Below, one piece after another: positions 1 to 5,956 of a stretch of DNA of 7,663 nucleotides. The stretch covers positions 1-7,663 of the forward strand of contig QMPG01000141.1 of NCBI GenBank assembly GCA_003648455.1, read 5' to 3'. A program made the translations under genes and the position numbers. Origin of the DNA: Bacteroidota bacterium. GTDB lineage: Bacteria; Bacteroidota; Bacteroidia; Bacteroidales; B39-G9. A model generated the notes under the pieces. The model was not told the origin of the DNA and did no database searches. It saw only the letters and a program-made list of their open reading frames with translations. Numbering within the stretch: position 1 is the first letter of the stretch; the number at the start of each line of letters is the position of its first letter.

Positions 1-31
1 AAAATGCCCAAAATTTCATATTGCCATCGTT
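1..31. repeat. Left copy of 31-bp perfect direct repeat (right half of an attC-like site)
   Basis: These 31 bases recur without mismatch at 1650-1680. Identity ends exactly after CGTT: the next bases are GTATGC here and ATCTCC at the other copy. The copy contains TGCCCAA (5-11) and ATATTGC (18-24), the two right-hand arms of the attC-like palindrome described at 1546-1684. It begins at the first base of the window, so the repeat may extend further left and its left-hand arms cannot be seen. By analogy with integron arrays, this would be the right end of the site belonging to a preceding cassette. The repeat is observed directly; its role is inferred. Confidence 0.9.
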
Positions 32-132
32 GTATGCAAGGCAACAAAGACCTAATGTACATTGAAATAAACTTATAAAATTGAAACAAAAAGAAAATAG
101 AATAAAAAACTATTTGATATAAAAATCAAAAT

Positions 133-939
133 ATGACATTATTAAAAATAAATAAAATTATAGCAATATTAGGCATAATAATCCTTTTTATGGCTTGTGA
201 CAAAATATTTGAATTTAGCCCTTATGATGCAAATGTTAAAGAAGAATGCAAAAATACTACTGCTAAGAACTTACAATTAATTAAGGATATTCAAATAGAT
301 TCCGATACTTTTTCATTTGCGTTTGTTACCGACAATCATTATCATTACAGCAATCTACGAAATGTAATTGATGATATAAATAAAAAAAATGACATTTTGT
401 TTGTAATCTTTGGTGGTGATATTGCAGACCAAGCATTATTAAAAGAATATGAGATTTTTTATAGTATAATGAAAAATCTTAATAAACCTTATCTAACAGT
501 TATTGGAAATCATGATTATAATTCAAATGGAGAAATCGTATATAAACAAATGTTTGGTGATTATAATTATTCTTTTGAATTTAATCATAACAAATTTGTG
601 ATTTTTGATGATGTAGTTTGGGAAAGTAACAAGAATCCTGATTTTGGTTGGTTATCAACCCAATTAACTGACAATGCATTCTTCAAACAAGTATTTGTAA
701 TTGCCCATATTCCTCCTTTTACTGACCAATTTGACAGTGATATGGAACAAACATATAAATCATTAATGCAAGAAAATAATGTTTCATTATCAATACACGG
801 ACATATTCACAGTTATTCCTTTGGAAAGATTTATGAAGATAGTGTAAATTATTTAACAGTGCCTTGGCTTAAAAAACCAACATATTGTATTGTAAATGTG
901 CATAATAAATCTTTTAATATTGAACTAATAGAACTATAA
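133..939 (+). CDS. Calcineurin-like metallophosphoesterase, lipoprotein
   Basis: The product is 268 residues. The N-terminus is a lipoprotein signal peptide: K5 and K8, a hydrophobic run from 9 to 20, then a lipobox with M-A-C and Cys22 as the predicted lipidated residue, so the mature enzyme should be anchored outside the cytoplasm. The catalytic domain shows the calcineurin-like motifs in order: D67-N-H69, G95-D96-I-A-D99, G125-N-H-D128, H192 in AHIPP, and G223-H-I-H226. These residues bind two metal ions in this superfamily, so a phosphodiesterase or phosphatase activity is expected, but the substrate cannot be read from the sequence. All metal ligands are present and the length is normal, so the gene looks intact. 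It is the first gene of the cassette-like segment, about 95 nt after its left end, with no clear promoter or Shine-Dalgarno. The next gene starts at the base following its stop codon. Confidence 0.9.
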   Translation: MTLLKINKIIAILGIIILFMACDKIFEFSPYDANVKEECKNTTAKNLQLIKDIQIDSDTFSFAFVTDNHYHYSNLRNVIDDINKKNDILFVIFGGDIADQALLKEYEIFYSIMKNLNKPYLTVIGNHDYNSNGEIVYKQMFGDYNYSFEFNHNKFVIFDDVVWESNKNPDFGWLSTQLTDNAFFKQVFVIAHIPPFTDQFDSDMEQTYKSLMQENNVSLSIHGHIHSYSFGKIYEDSVNYLTVPWLKKPTYCIVNVHNKSFNIELIEL

Positions 940-1533
940 ATGAAAGTTAGAAATATATTTACACTATTTATTGCATTATTATCTTTCTCCAATGCTTTCG
1001 CTCAAGATTCTACTTTAACAAAGGATAAAACTTGGTATTTCCCAGATTATGCAAAAGTTCAGTTTGCAGGAAATATAGGTTTTTTTTCTGTCGGATTTGG
1101 TTATCAATTTCTCAGCAATCACTTGTATTCAGAATTATTATATGGATATGTACCAGTATCGATATCAAAAGCAGAAAAAATACACACAATTACTATTAAA
1201 AATACATTCCCGACTTTTACCGAAAAAATTAATGAAATCACTTTATCTCCGATTACTGGTTTTACAGCAAGTTTTGAAACGGGAAATAATTCATTTCTTA
1301 AACTTCCTGATAAATATCCTAAAGGCTATTATAGCACTAATGCTTTTCATTTTACTTTTTTTATTGGAGCATCTGTTCATAAGGATTTTATTAATTCAAA
1401 GATAATAAATGGGGTTGACCTGTATTTTGAATTAGGAACCGTAGATACATATTTATGGTATGGAATCATATCAAAGGAAGTTATGGTTAATAAAATCTTT
1501 AGTTCGGCTATTGGAATAAATCTATTTTTTTAA
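940..1533 (+). CDS. Exported protein of unknown function, possible outer-membrane beta-barrel
   Basis: I do not recognise a family. The 197-residue product starts with a Sec signal peptide: K2 and R4, a hydrophobic stretch from 6 to 16, and a cleavage site N-A-F-A21|Q22-D. The mature part alternates hydrophobic/aromatic and polar residues in short strands (for example the segments near residues 42-58, 60-70 and 100-112). It ends in the aromatic pattern I-G-I-N-L-F-F, resembling the C-terminal signature of outer-membrane barrel proteins. An outer-membrane or periplasmic location is therefore likely. The ATG follows the metallophosphoesterase stop codon with no spacer, so translation is probably coupled. 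The two may act together at the cell envelope, though that is inference. The attC-like site begins 12 nt after the stop codon. Confidence 0.75.
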   Translation: MKVRNIFTLFIALLSFSNAFAQDSTLTKDKTWYFPDYAKVQFAGNIGFFSVGFGYQFLSNHLYSELLYGYVPVSISKAEKIHTITIKNTFPTFTEKINEITLSPITGFTASFETGNNSFLKLPDKYPKGYYSTNAFHFTFFIGASVHKDFINSKIINGVDLYFELGTVDTYLWYGIISKEVMVNKIFSSAIGINLFF

Positions 1534-1545
1534 TAAAATGAATAA

Positions 1546-1684
1546 TGCCCAGCATACAACACGCAATATAAAAAATTGGGCAGAAAGTGGTGAATATGAG
1601 CAAATTAACAATAAATAAACGATATATTAAATTGAAAGATTTGAGTTTAAAAATGCCCAAAATTTCATATTGCCATCGTTATCT
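1546..1684 (+). other. attC-like recombination site (nested imperfect palindrome) at the 3' end of the cassette
   Basis: Read outside in, the left arms are TGCCCAGCATACAAC (1546-1560), GCAATAT (1563-1569) and TTGGGCA (1576-1582). The right arms are TGCCCAA (1654-1660), ATATTGC (1667-1673) and GTT (1678-1680). TTGGGCA/TGCCCAA and GCAATAT/ATATTGC pair perfectly, and AAC (1558-1560) pairs with GTT (1678-1680). The spacers are unequal (2 versus 4 nt near the outer end), giving unpaired bases as in true attC sites. The central 71 nt (1583-1653) have no obvious structure. On the linear chromosome the outermost arm pairs only through GTT, because the rest of its partner lies at the cassette's 5' start (32-43), exactly as in integron arrays. 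The total size, about 135 nt, is in the range of long attC sites. Confidence 0.6.
1650..1680. repeat. Right copy of 31-bp perfect direct repeat
   Basis: Identical to bases 1-31. The preceding sequence (GATTTGAGTTTA) cannot be compared because the first copy is at the window edge. After the repeat the sequence changes to ATCTCCTTCT, which leads into the terminator of the reverse-strand DUF3276 gene. This copy forms the right half of the attC-like site and marks the right boundary of the cassette-like segment. Confidence 0.9.
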
Positions 1685-1719
1685 CCTTCTTTCCCCAATA
1701 TATAACTTAAAAAAAACCA

Positions 1720-1753
1720 AAAACCCCGACCAATAATAATTAGTCGGGGTTTT
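1720..1753 (-). terminator. Rho-independent terminator of the DUF3276 gene, possibly bidirectional
   Basis: An 11-bp perfect stem, AAAACCCCGAC (1720-1730) with GTCGGGGTTTT (1743-1753), encloses a 12-nt loop. Read on the reverse strand the hairpin is followed by TTGG and a run of eight T, a textbook terminator about 20 nt after the DUF3276 stop codon. Read forward, the stem ends in TTTTG followed by AT-rich sequence, so it may also stop transcripts leaving the cassette. Confidence 0.9.
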
Positions 1754-1772
1754 GTATATTCAAATTTTAGAA

Positions 1773-2138
1773 TTATTCCTTATCTTTCAAATCTTCAAAT
1801 TTAACATCAGTAAATTCGTTAACTAATTTGTTTTCTTCTTCATTATTGTCTTCAATCATTCCCGGTTGTTCTTCTTTAATATAATCTACAACTTCGTTTA
1901 AGCCCTCGGCGAATTTCTCGAAATCTTCTTTGTATAAAAACAATTTATGTTTTTCAAAATGGAAACGTCCATCCTGGTCAAATTGTTTTTTACTCTCAGT
2001 AATAGTTAAATAATAATCATTTTTGCGAGTTGCTTTAACATCAAAAAAATAAGTTCGTCGCCCTGCTCTAACGGCTTTCGAAAAAATTTCATCTCTTTCT
2101 CTTTCGTTTTCTTTTTCTTTTTTTTCGTATCCTTCCAT
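1773..2138 (-). CDS. DUF3276 / PUR-family nucleic-acid-binding protein
   Basis: The protein is about 121 residues from the start chosen here. A charged N-terminus (MEGYEKKEKENERERDE) is followed by a core with VRAGRRTYFFDVKATRKNDYYLTITESKK, then FHFEKHKLFLYKEDFEKFAEGLNEVVDYI and an acidic tail rich in E, D and N. This layout matches the small PUR-alpha-like proteins of Bacteroidota (DUF3276). Relatives, such as the Borrelia PUR protein, bind single-stranded nucleic acid through a beta-sheet/helix fold. The frame is open upstream to an ATG at 2159, with further ATGs at 2141 and 2138. I prefer 2138 because relatives start with ME and because the likely promoter at 2176-2208 would leave almost no leader before 2159. 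The specific target in this organism is unknown. Confidence 0.88.
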   Translation of the reverse strand: MEGYEKKEKENERERDEIFSKAVRAGRRTYFFDVKATRKNDYYLTITESKKQFDQDGRFHFEKHKLFLYKEDFEKFAEGLNEVVDYIKEEQPGMIEDNNEEENKLVNEFTDVKFEDLKDKE

Positions 2139-2175
2139 CATTATTAAGTTTAGTGACAATTAAAAATTATTAGGA

Positions 2176-2208
2176 CAAATTTATAAAAACTAATTACTAA
2201 TAAAACAA
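2176..2208 (-). promoter_or_regulatory. Bacteroidota-type promoter for the DUF3276 gene
   Basis: On the reverse strand, TAAATTTG (2183 to 2176) matches the Bacteroidota -7 consensus TAnnTTTG at all six specified positions. A TTG at 2208-2206 lies 22 nt upstream in the -33 position, within the tolerated spacing. Transcription would start near 2170, giving a leader of about 30 nt to the ATG at 2138. Confidence 0.55.
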
Positions 2209-2320
2209 TTTTAAATATTTTTTTTTTAACAGTGAATTAATTTAATATTTATAACAATTATGTAGTAAATTTAGTTTAATTTTACACGCAATTTTTTTAA
2301 TTTTATTTAAAGTTTTTTTT

Positions 2321-3265
2321 ATGATTAGCAGGCATTTGTTACGTATTAAAGCTATAATGATATTATATGCTTATTTTAAATCTGATGATAAATCTCAAAA
2401 AAAATTCGAAAATGATTTATTTTTCAGTATAAACAAAACCTATGATCTTTATATTTTATTATTACTTTTAATTGTTGATATAAAGAATTATGCAGAAGAA
2501 AAAATAAACCTCGCAAAACAGAAAAGAATTCCTACTCCTCAGGATTTAAACCCTAATACAAGATTTATTGACAATAAGGTTATTAATCTGTTAGAAAAAA
2601 ATAAAAGTATTAATTCATATATTTTAAATAATAAAATAAGTTGGGTTGAAAATCCTGAATTAATAAAGCAACTTTATAACAACATCATTCAATCGAGTAT
2701 TTATGAAACCTATATGAATGATGAGCAGCACAGTTTTGATAAAGATAAACAGTTTGTTATTGATGTTTTTGCAAATATTATTGTTAATTCTGAATTTATT
2801 TCACAAATAATTGAAGAAAAAAGTATTTACTGGAACGACGATATTGAATTTGTTGTAAGTATGATTATTAAAACAATAAATGGTTTTAAAGAGAATCATG
2901 ATGAGTACAAATCAATAATGTCGATATTTAAAAATGAAGAAGATAAAGATTTTGTAAAGAAATTATTTTACAAGACAATATCAAATCATGAGAAAAATAA
3001 GATATTTATTAATGAATTCACAAAGAATTGGGATTTTGAAAGGATTGCTTTTATGGATAAATTAATAATGGAAACAGCTATTACAGAGATTGTTGAGTTT
3101 CCTTCGATACCTGTAAAAGTTTCTTTAAATGAATATATTGAGATAAGTAAGTTTTATAGCACAGATAAAAGCAGTGTGTTTATTAATGGGGTTTTAGATA
3201 AAATTATTAGTAAATTACAAGAGGAAAATAAAATTGTAAAAGCCGGAAGGGGATTAATGCAATAA
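2321..3265 (+). CDS. nusB: Transcription antitermination factor NusB (long Bacteroidota form)
   Basis: The product is 314 residues. The C-terminal part carries the NusB signature: NWDFERIAFMDKLIMETAITEI from N236, then IPVKVSLNEYIEISKFYS and FINGVLD (287-293), matching the conserved IPxxVxINE...K....S..FVNGVLD pattern. The N-terminus MISRHLLRIKAIMILYAYF fits the opening NusB helix (RR..R...+Q.LY). NusB binds boxA RNA with NusE/S10 and prevents premature termination, mainly on rRNA operons. The protein is over twice the length of E. coli NusB (139 residues): a largely helical, charged stretch of about 150 residues separates the two conserved parts, a known feature of Bacteroidota NusB annotations. 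It is first in a run of same-strand housekeeping genes, and only weak promoter matches (for example TAAATTTA at 2266) precede it. Confidence 0.92.
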   Translation: MISRHLLRIKAIMILYAYFKSDDKSQKKFENDLFFSINKTYDLYILLLLLIVDIKNYAEEKINLAKQKRIPTPQDLNPNTRFIDNKVINLLEKNKSINSYILNNKISWVENPELIKQLYNNIIQSSIYETYMNDEQHSFDKDKQFVIDVFANIIVNSEFISQIIEEKSIYWNDDIEFVVSMIIKTINGFKENHDEYKSIMSIFKNEEDKDFVKKLFYKTISNHEKNKIFINEFTKNWDFERIAFMDKLIMETAITEIVEFPSIPVKVSLNEYIEISKFYSTDKSSVFINGVLDKIISKLQEENKIVKAGRGLMQ

Positions 3266-3270
3266 ATTAA

Positions 3271-3302
3271 TTGTTTTTCAGTTATTTATTAGGATATATT
3301 TT
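3271..3302 (+). promoter_or_regulatory. Possible promoter ahead of the DUF1573 gene
   Basis: TTG (3271-3273) and TATATTTT (3295-3302, one mismatch to TAnnTTTG) are separated by 21 nt. Initiation would fall near 3309, about 30 nt before the ATG. It lies in the 72-nt gap after nusB, so the downstream genes could be transcribed separately or by readthrough. Confidence 0.3.
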
Positions 3303-3337
3303 AACACAATAAGTAATAAAAATTATTTAATTTTAAA

Positions 3338-3808
3338 ATGAAACAAATAACTTTATTTTTAGCAGTATTTGTTCTTTTTTTAATTTCAAGTTGTAATAAT
3401 AACGGGAATTCTGAAAAAGAAAAAAAAATAGTAACCACTGATATTGTTAACAATCCAATTACAGCATCAGGGGAATATGATGACAGCTCGTTGCCAAAAA
3501 TTGAATTTGCTAATGACACACACGATTTCGGTGTTATAATTCAAGGCGAAAAAGTATCGCATACTTTTAAATATAAAAACACCGGAGGTTCTGACTTGAT
3601 TATTAGAGAAATAAAAGCAACATGTGGCTGTACTGTTGTTAAATTTTCGAAAGACCCTCTAGCTCCCGGAGAAGAAGGGACTATTGAGGTAGTATTTAAC
3701 AGCGAAAGACGTAATGGAATACAGCACAAAACAGTATTTATATGGGCGAATACTCAGCCAAATCGAAATGAAATTTCTATATCAGCAGAAGTTATTATTC
3801 CAAAATAG
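3338..3808 (+). CDS. DUF1573 domain lipoprotein
   Basis: The product is 156 residues. A lipoprotein signal (K2, hydrophobic 4-15, lipobox I16-S-S-C19) is followed by an N/E/K-rich linker and one DUF1573 domain from about residue 50. The domain is recognised by FANDTHDFGVIIQGEKVSHTF, by the ATCGC motif with C96-G-C98, and by LAPGEEGTIEVVFNS followed by a repeated beta-strand pattern. DUF1573 has an immunoglobulin-like, ASPM/SPD-2/hydin-type beta-sandwich fold; its biochemical role is not established. The protein should be tethered to the cell envelope. It sits between nusB and yajC, 38 nt before the latter, in an arrangement common in Bacteroidota. Confidence 0.88.
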   Translation: MKQITLFLAVFVLFLISSCNNNGNSEKEKKIVTTDIVNNPITASGEYDDSSLPKIEFANDTHDFGVIIQGEKVSHTFKYKNTGGSDLIIREIKATCGCTVVKFSKDPLAPGEEGTIEVVFNSERRNGIQHKTVFIWANTQPNRNEISISAEVIIPK

Positions 3809-3846
3809 ATTTTTTTTTTTAACTTAGTAAACTAAATTTTTTAATT

Positions 3847-4173
3847 ATGTATGAATTATTAAACATTTTATTAATGGCACCTCAAGGCAAAGGCCAAGGA
3901 GGCGCATTGGGGTCATTCCTTATGCTTTTTGCAATCATCATTATCTTCTATTTGTTTTTAATCAGACCACAAATGAAAAAACAAAAAGAAGTACGTAATT
4001 TTAGATCTTCTCTAAAAAAAGGTGATAAAGTATTAACTATAGGTGGTATTTATGGTAAAATTACTGATATTAAAGACACTACCGTAACTTTAGAGATTGC
4101 TGAAAATGTGAGGATTAAAGTTGATAAGTCTGGTATTATTAATGATTCTTCAGCTTTAGAAGAAAAAAAATAA
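3847..4173 (+). CDS. yajC: Preprotein translocase subunit YajC
   Basis: The product is 108 residues, the normal family length. A short hydrophobic N-terminus and a glycine-rich segment (14-22) lead into one transmembrane helix (about 22-39, SFLMLFAIIIIFYLFLI), then the hallmark R40-P-Q42 followed by KKQK. The cytoplasmic part contains the YajC pattern LKKGDKVLTIGGIYGKI...TVTLEIAENVRIKVDKSGI. YajC associates with SecDF and SecYEG and supports Sec-dependent export. An internal ATG at residue 10 is an alternative start, but the longer form is typical. The gene ends just before a strong terminator and so closes the nusB-DUF1573-yajC transcription segment. Confidence 0.96.
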   Translation: MYELLNILLMAPQGKGQGGALGSFLMLFAIIIIFYLFLIRPQMKKQKEVRNFRSSLKKGDKVLTIGGIYGKITDIKDTTVTLEIAENVRIKVDKSGIINDSSALEEKK

Positions 4174-4191
4174 AAAAGACATTCATTTTTA

Positions 4192-4239
4192 ATAAAGCTG
4201 ACAAAAACAAAATCTTTTTTGTCAGCTTTATGTTTTTTT
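4192..4239 (+). terminator. Rho-independent terminator after yajC
   Basis: A 16-bp perfect stem, ATAAAGCTGACAAAAA (4192-4207) with its complement at 4216-4231, has an 8-nt loop and is followed by G and seven T (4233-4239). It begins 18 nt after the yajC stop codon. Confidence 0.9.
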
Positions 4240-4276
4240 ATAACTTAGTGTTTTTCATTAATAATTTATATTTCAA

Positions 4277-4284
4277 TAAATTTG
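4277..4284 (+). promoter_or_regulatory. Consensus -7 element ahead of the YbbR-domain gene
   Basis: TAAATTTG is a full match to TAnnTTTG, located after the yajC terminator where a new transcription unit must begin. No clean TTG lies at the expected -33 distance; GTTTTTC at 4250-4256 is the nearest candidate. If used, initiation would be near 4291, almost on top of the only plausible start codon (TTG at 4289), implying a leaderless or nearly leaderless message. A chance match in AT-rich DNA is possible. Confidence 0.4.
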
Positions 4285-4288
4285 TAAA

Positions 4289-5278
4289 TTGAATTCATTT
4301 ATAAAATATTGCCGATTTTTTAAGCTAAGATATTTTAAGAGAGTTGATAAAAAAATCTTAATATATTTAATTTTTGTTGCTATTTCTGCCTTTTTTTGGT
4401 TTACCAATACTTTAAGCAAAAATTACACAACCACTATTGAGTATCCAGTTCGATATATTAACTACCCTAAAAATAAAATATTAATTAGCAATCTTCCATC
4501 TAAACTCAATTTAAAAATAAACTCTTATGGTTATCGTTTGTTAGAATTTAATTTGACACAACACACTTTCCCTTTAATAATTAATTTAAAATCATTTTCA
4601 AAAAAACTCAAAAAAAATAATAAATCGTATTTTTATCTTGTAACAAAAAATCATAAAAATGAACTTAACAAGCAGATAAATTCAGAAATTAAAATTCTAG
4701 AAATATTACCCGATACAATATATTTTCGATTTGATAGTTATATTTCAAAAAAGGTTGCAGTAAAGCCTAATGTAAAAGTAAACTGCGAAAAACAATGTCA
4801 ACTAACAGGTAAGATAAGCTGTTTGCCCGATAGTATTGTTATTAAAGGCTTAAATACAATGCTTGATACAATTGACACAATTTTAACCGAATATAAAGAA
4901 TTCTCAGACATTAATAAACCAATAAAACGAGATATTTCTCTTATGAAAATTAATAAAGTTAAATTTTCGAAAGAGAAAGTAGAGGTAAATATCCCGGTAG
5001 AAAAGTTTACAGAAGACATAAAAAAAATTCCTATAACTATATTGAATTTACCTGATAGCCTTTCGTTAAGGCTTTTCCCAAGGAAGGTTACGGCTTCTTA
5101 TCTTGTGTCGCTGAGTGACTATAAAAATATTTTGCCCGAAGATTTTGAAGCTATTATAAACTATGATTCCATAGATACTAATAGTCCCAAAATTAAAATC
5201 AATATCACAAAATCACCTCAAAACGTTAAATCACTTCGTTTTTTTCCCATGCAAGTTGAATATATAATTGAAAAATAA
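4289..5278 (+). CDS. YbbR-domain (CdaR-like) membrane protein, TTG start
   Basis: The product is 329 residues if read from TTG. A basic N-terminus (K6, R9, K12, R14, K17, R18) precedes one transmembrane helix (about 23-42). The large remainder should be outside the cytoplasm and has beta-rich YbbR-like units, starting with NYTTTIEYPVRYINYPKNK and recurring as KKVAVKPNVKV...LPDSIVIKGLNTMLDTIDTI and VEVNIPVEK. In Firmicutes the YbbR protein CdaR modulates the diadenylate cyclase CdaA; whether this holds here is unknown. No ATG, GTG or other TTG occurs in frame between the upstream stop (4277) and the end of the membrane helix, so TTG 4289 is the best start, with ATT 4280 as a rarer option. Its stop codon overlaps the coaE ATG by one base (TAATG), so the pair is co-translated. 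Confidence 0.8.
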   Translation: MNSFIKYCRFFKLRYFKRVDKKILIYLIFVAISAFFWFTNTLSKNYTTTIEYPVRYINYPKNKILISNLPSKLNLKINSYGYRLLEFNLTQHTFPLIINLKSFSKKLKKNNKSYFYLVTKNHKNELNKQINSEIKILEILPDTIYFRFDSYISKKVAVKPNVKVNCEKQCQLTGKISCLPDSIVIKGLNTMLDTIDTILTEYKEFSDINKPIKRDISLMKINKVKFSKEKVEVNIPVEKFTEDIKKIPITILNLPDSLSLRLFPRKVTASYLVSLSDYKNILPEDFEAIINYDSIDTNSPKIKINITKSPQNVKSLRFFPMQVEYIIEK

Positions 5279-5874
5279 TGTTGAAAATTGGAATTACAGG
5301 AGGCATAGGCTCGGGAAAAACAATTATTTGCGAAATCTTTAAGCAATTGAATATACCTGTTTATAATGCAGATAATGAAGCAAAAAAAATTCTAATTGAA
5401 AATAAAACAGTGCGGAAAAAATTAATTGAGAATTTTGGAGATAACATATATCTTAATTCTTCGGAGATAAATAAAGAATTCCTTGCCAACATTATTTTTA
5501 ATAGCTCATCAGATATTAAAAAAATGAATTCAATTGTTCATCCTGCTGTTTGGGATGATTTTTTAAGCTTTACACAAAATAAATCCGACTGCGAATATGT
5601 TATTCTTGAAGCTGCAATATTAATTGAGAGCGGTTTTTATAAAAATATGGATTATGTAATTAATGTTTCTGCTCCTCAAGATGTTAGGATAAAAAGAGTT
5701 ATGATGCGCAATAATATGAAGAGAAACTCTGTTGTGCAACGAATTAATTCTCAGATAAGTGAACAGGAAAGGATAAAAAAATCTGATTTTGTTATTATTA
5801 ATGATGATAAAAAATTAGTTTTGCCACAAGTTTTAGATTTACATAAAAAAATGATAATTAATTCGAGTTGTTGA
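5278..5874 (+). CDS. coaE: Dephospho-CoA kinase
   Basis: The product is 198 residues, the usual CoaE length. The P-loop G8-G-I-G-S-G-K14-T15 is at the very N-terminus, followed by the substrate-side aspartate in YNAD32, the HPAVW segment of the CoA-binding region, ILEAAILIESGFYKNMDYVINVSAP, and the lid and base-contacting region RIKRVMMRNN...INSQISEQERIKKSDFVIIND. The enzyme phosphorylates the 3'-hydroxyl of dephospho-CoA with ATP to give coenzyme A, the final step of the pathway, in the cytoplasm. The ATG overlaps the YbbR-gene stop by one base, a pairing common in Bacteroidota. No terminator is evident in the 82 nt that follow. Confidence 0.95.
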   Translation: MLKIGITGGIGSGKTIICEIFKQLNIPVYNADNEAKKILIENKTVRKKLIENFGDNIYLNSSEINKEFLANIIFNSSSDIKKMNSIVHPAVWDDFLSFTQNKSDCEYVILEAAILIESGFYKNMDYVINVSAPQDVRIKRVMMRNNMKRNSVVQRINSQISEQERIKKSDFVIINDDKKLVLPQVLDLHKKMIINSSC

Positions 5875-5956
5875 TTGTCATAAATAGTCATTATTAACAA
5901 ACAATTAAATGATGATAAAATATTTAAATAAAAAACAATAAAAACAAATAATAACA

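Larger units (their letters stand above)
30..1678 (+). mobile_element. Putative integron-like gene cassette (two genes plus 3' attC-like site), no integrase in window
   Basis: Boundaries are placed at the G^TT points where the two 31-bp repeats stop matching. In integron cassettes the 5' end of a cassette is complementary to the outer arm of its own attC. Here 29-43 (GTTGTATGCAAGGCA) pairs at 13 of 15 positions with 1546-1560 (TGCCCAGCATACAAC), including nine perfect pairs (29-37 with 1552-1560). The site lies 3' of the genes and both genes read towards it, the usual cassette arrangement. The cargo is two back-to-back exported-protein genes. The core GTTGTAT departs from the GTTRRRY consensus at one position. 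A non-integron repeat element, or a duplication-flanked insertion, remains possible. Repeats and complementarity are seen; mobility is inference. Confidence 0.55.

Noticed and set aside
1097..1405. Forward frame of about 100 codons inside the exported-protein gene
   Set aside because: It overlaps the 940-1533 gene in another frame; the latter has a signal peptide and a sensible start, while this product is an I/L/F-rich shadow.
29..1560. Inverted repeats 29-43 and 1546-1560 read as terminal inverted repeats of an insertion sequence
   Set aside because: No transposase lies between them, no short target duplication flanks these ends, and the right copy is 90 nt inside the second 31-bp repeat; the cassette/attC geometry explains all the repeats at once.
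1596..1736. Small forward reading frame of 46 codons starting with ATG inside the attC-like site
   Set aside because: It runs through the palindrome arms, across the cassette boundary and into the terminator stem, and has no recognisable domain; its openness is chance in AT-rich sequence.
3301..3519. Reverse-strand frames opposite the DUF1573 gene (also 3541-3729)
   Set aside because: Both are antisense to a well-supported lipoprotein gene and have no family features.
3810..3840. T-rich tract with a small hairpin (TTAG/CTAA) between the DUF1573 gene and yajC
   Set aside because: The stem is only 4 bp, or 7 bp with a mismatch, and A/T-rich; too weak to call a terminator, and a break here would split a commonly co-located gene pair.
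4798..5019. Reverse-strand frame opposite the YbbR-domain gene
   Set aside because: Antisense shadow of a gene with a clear membrane helix and YbbR repeats.
5875..5956. Possible hairpin after coaE (TCATTATTAA with TTAAATGATGA)
   Set aside because: Pairing is imperfect and no T tract follows, so no terminator is called.
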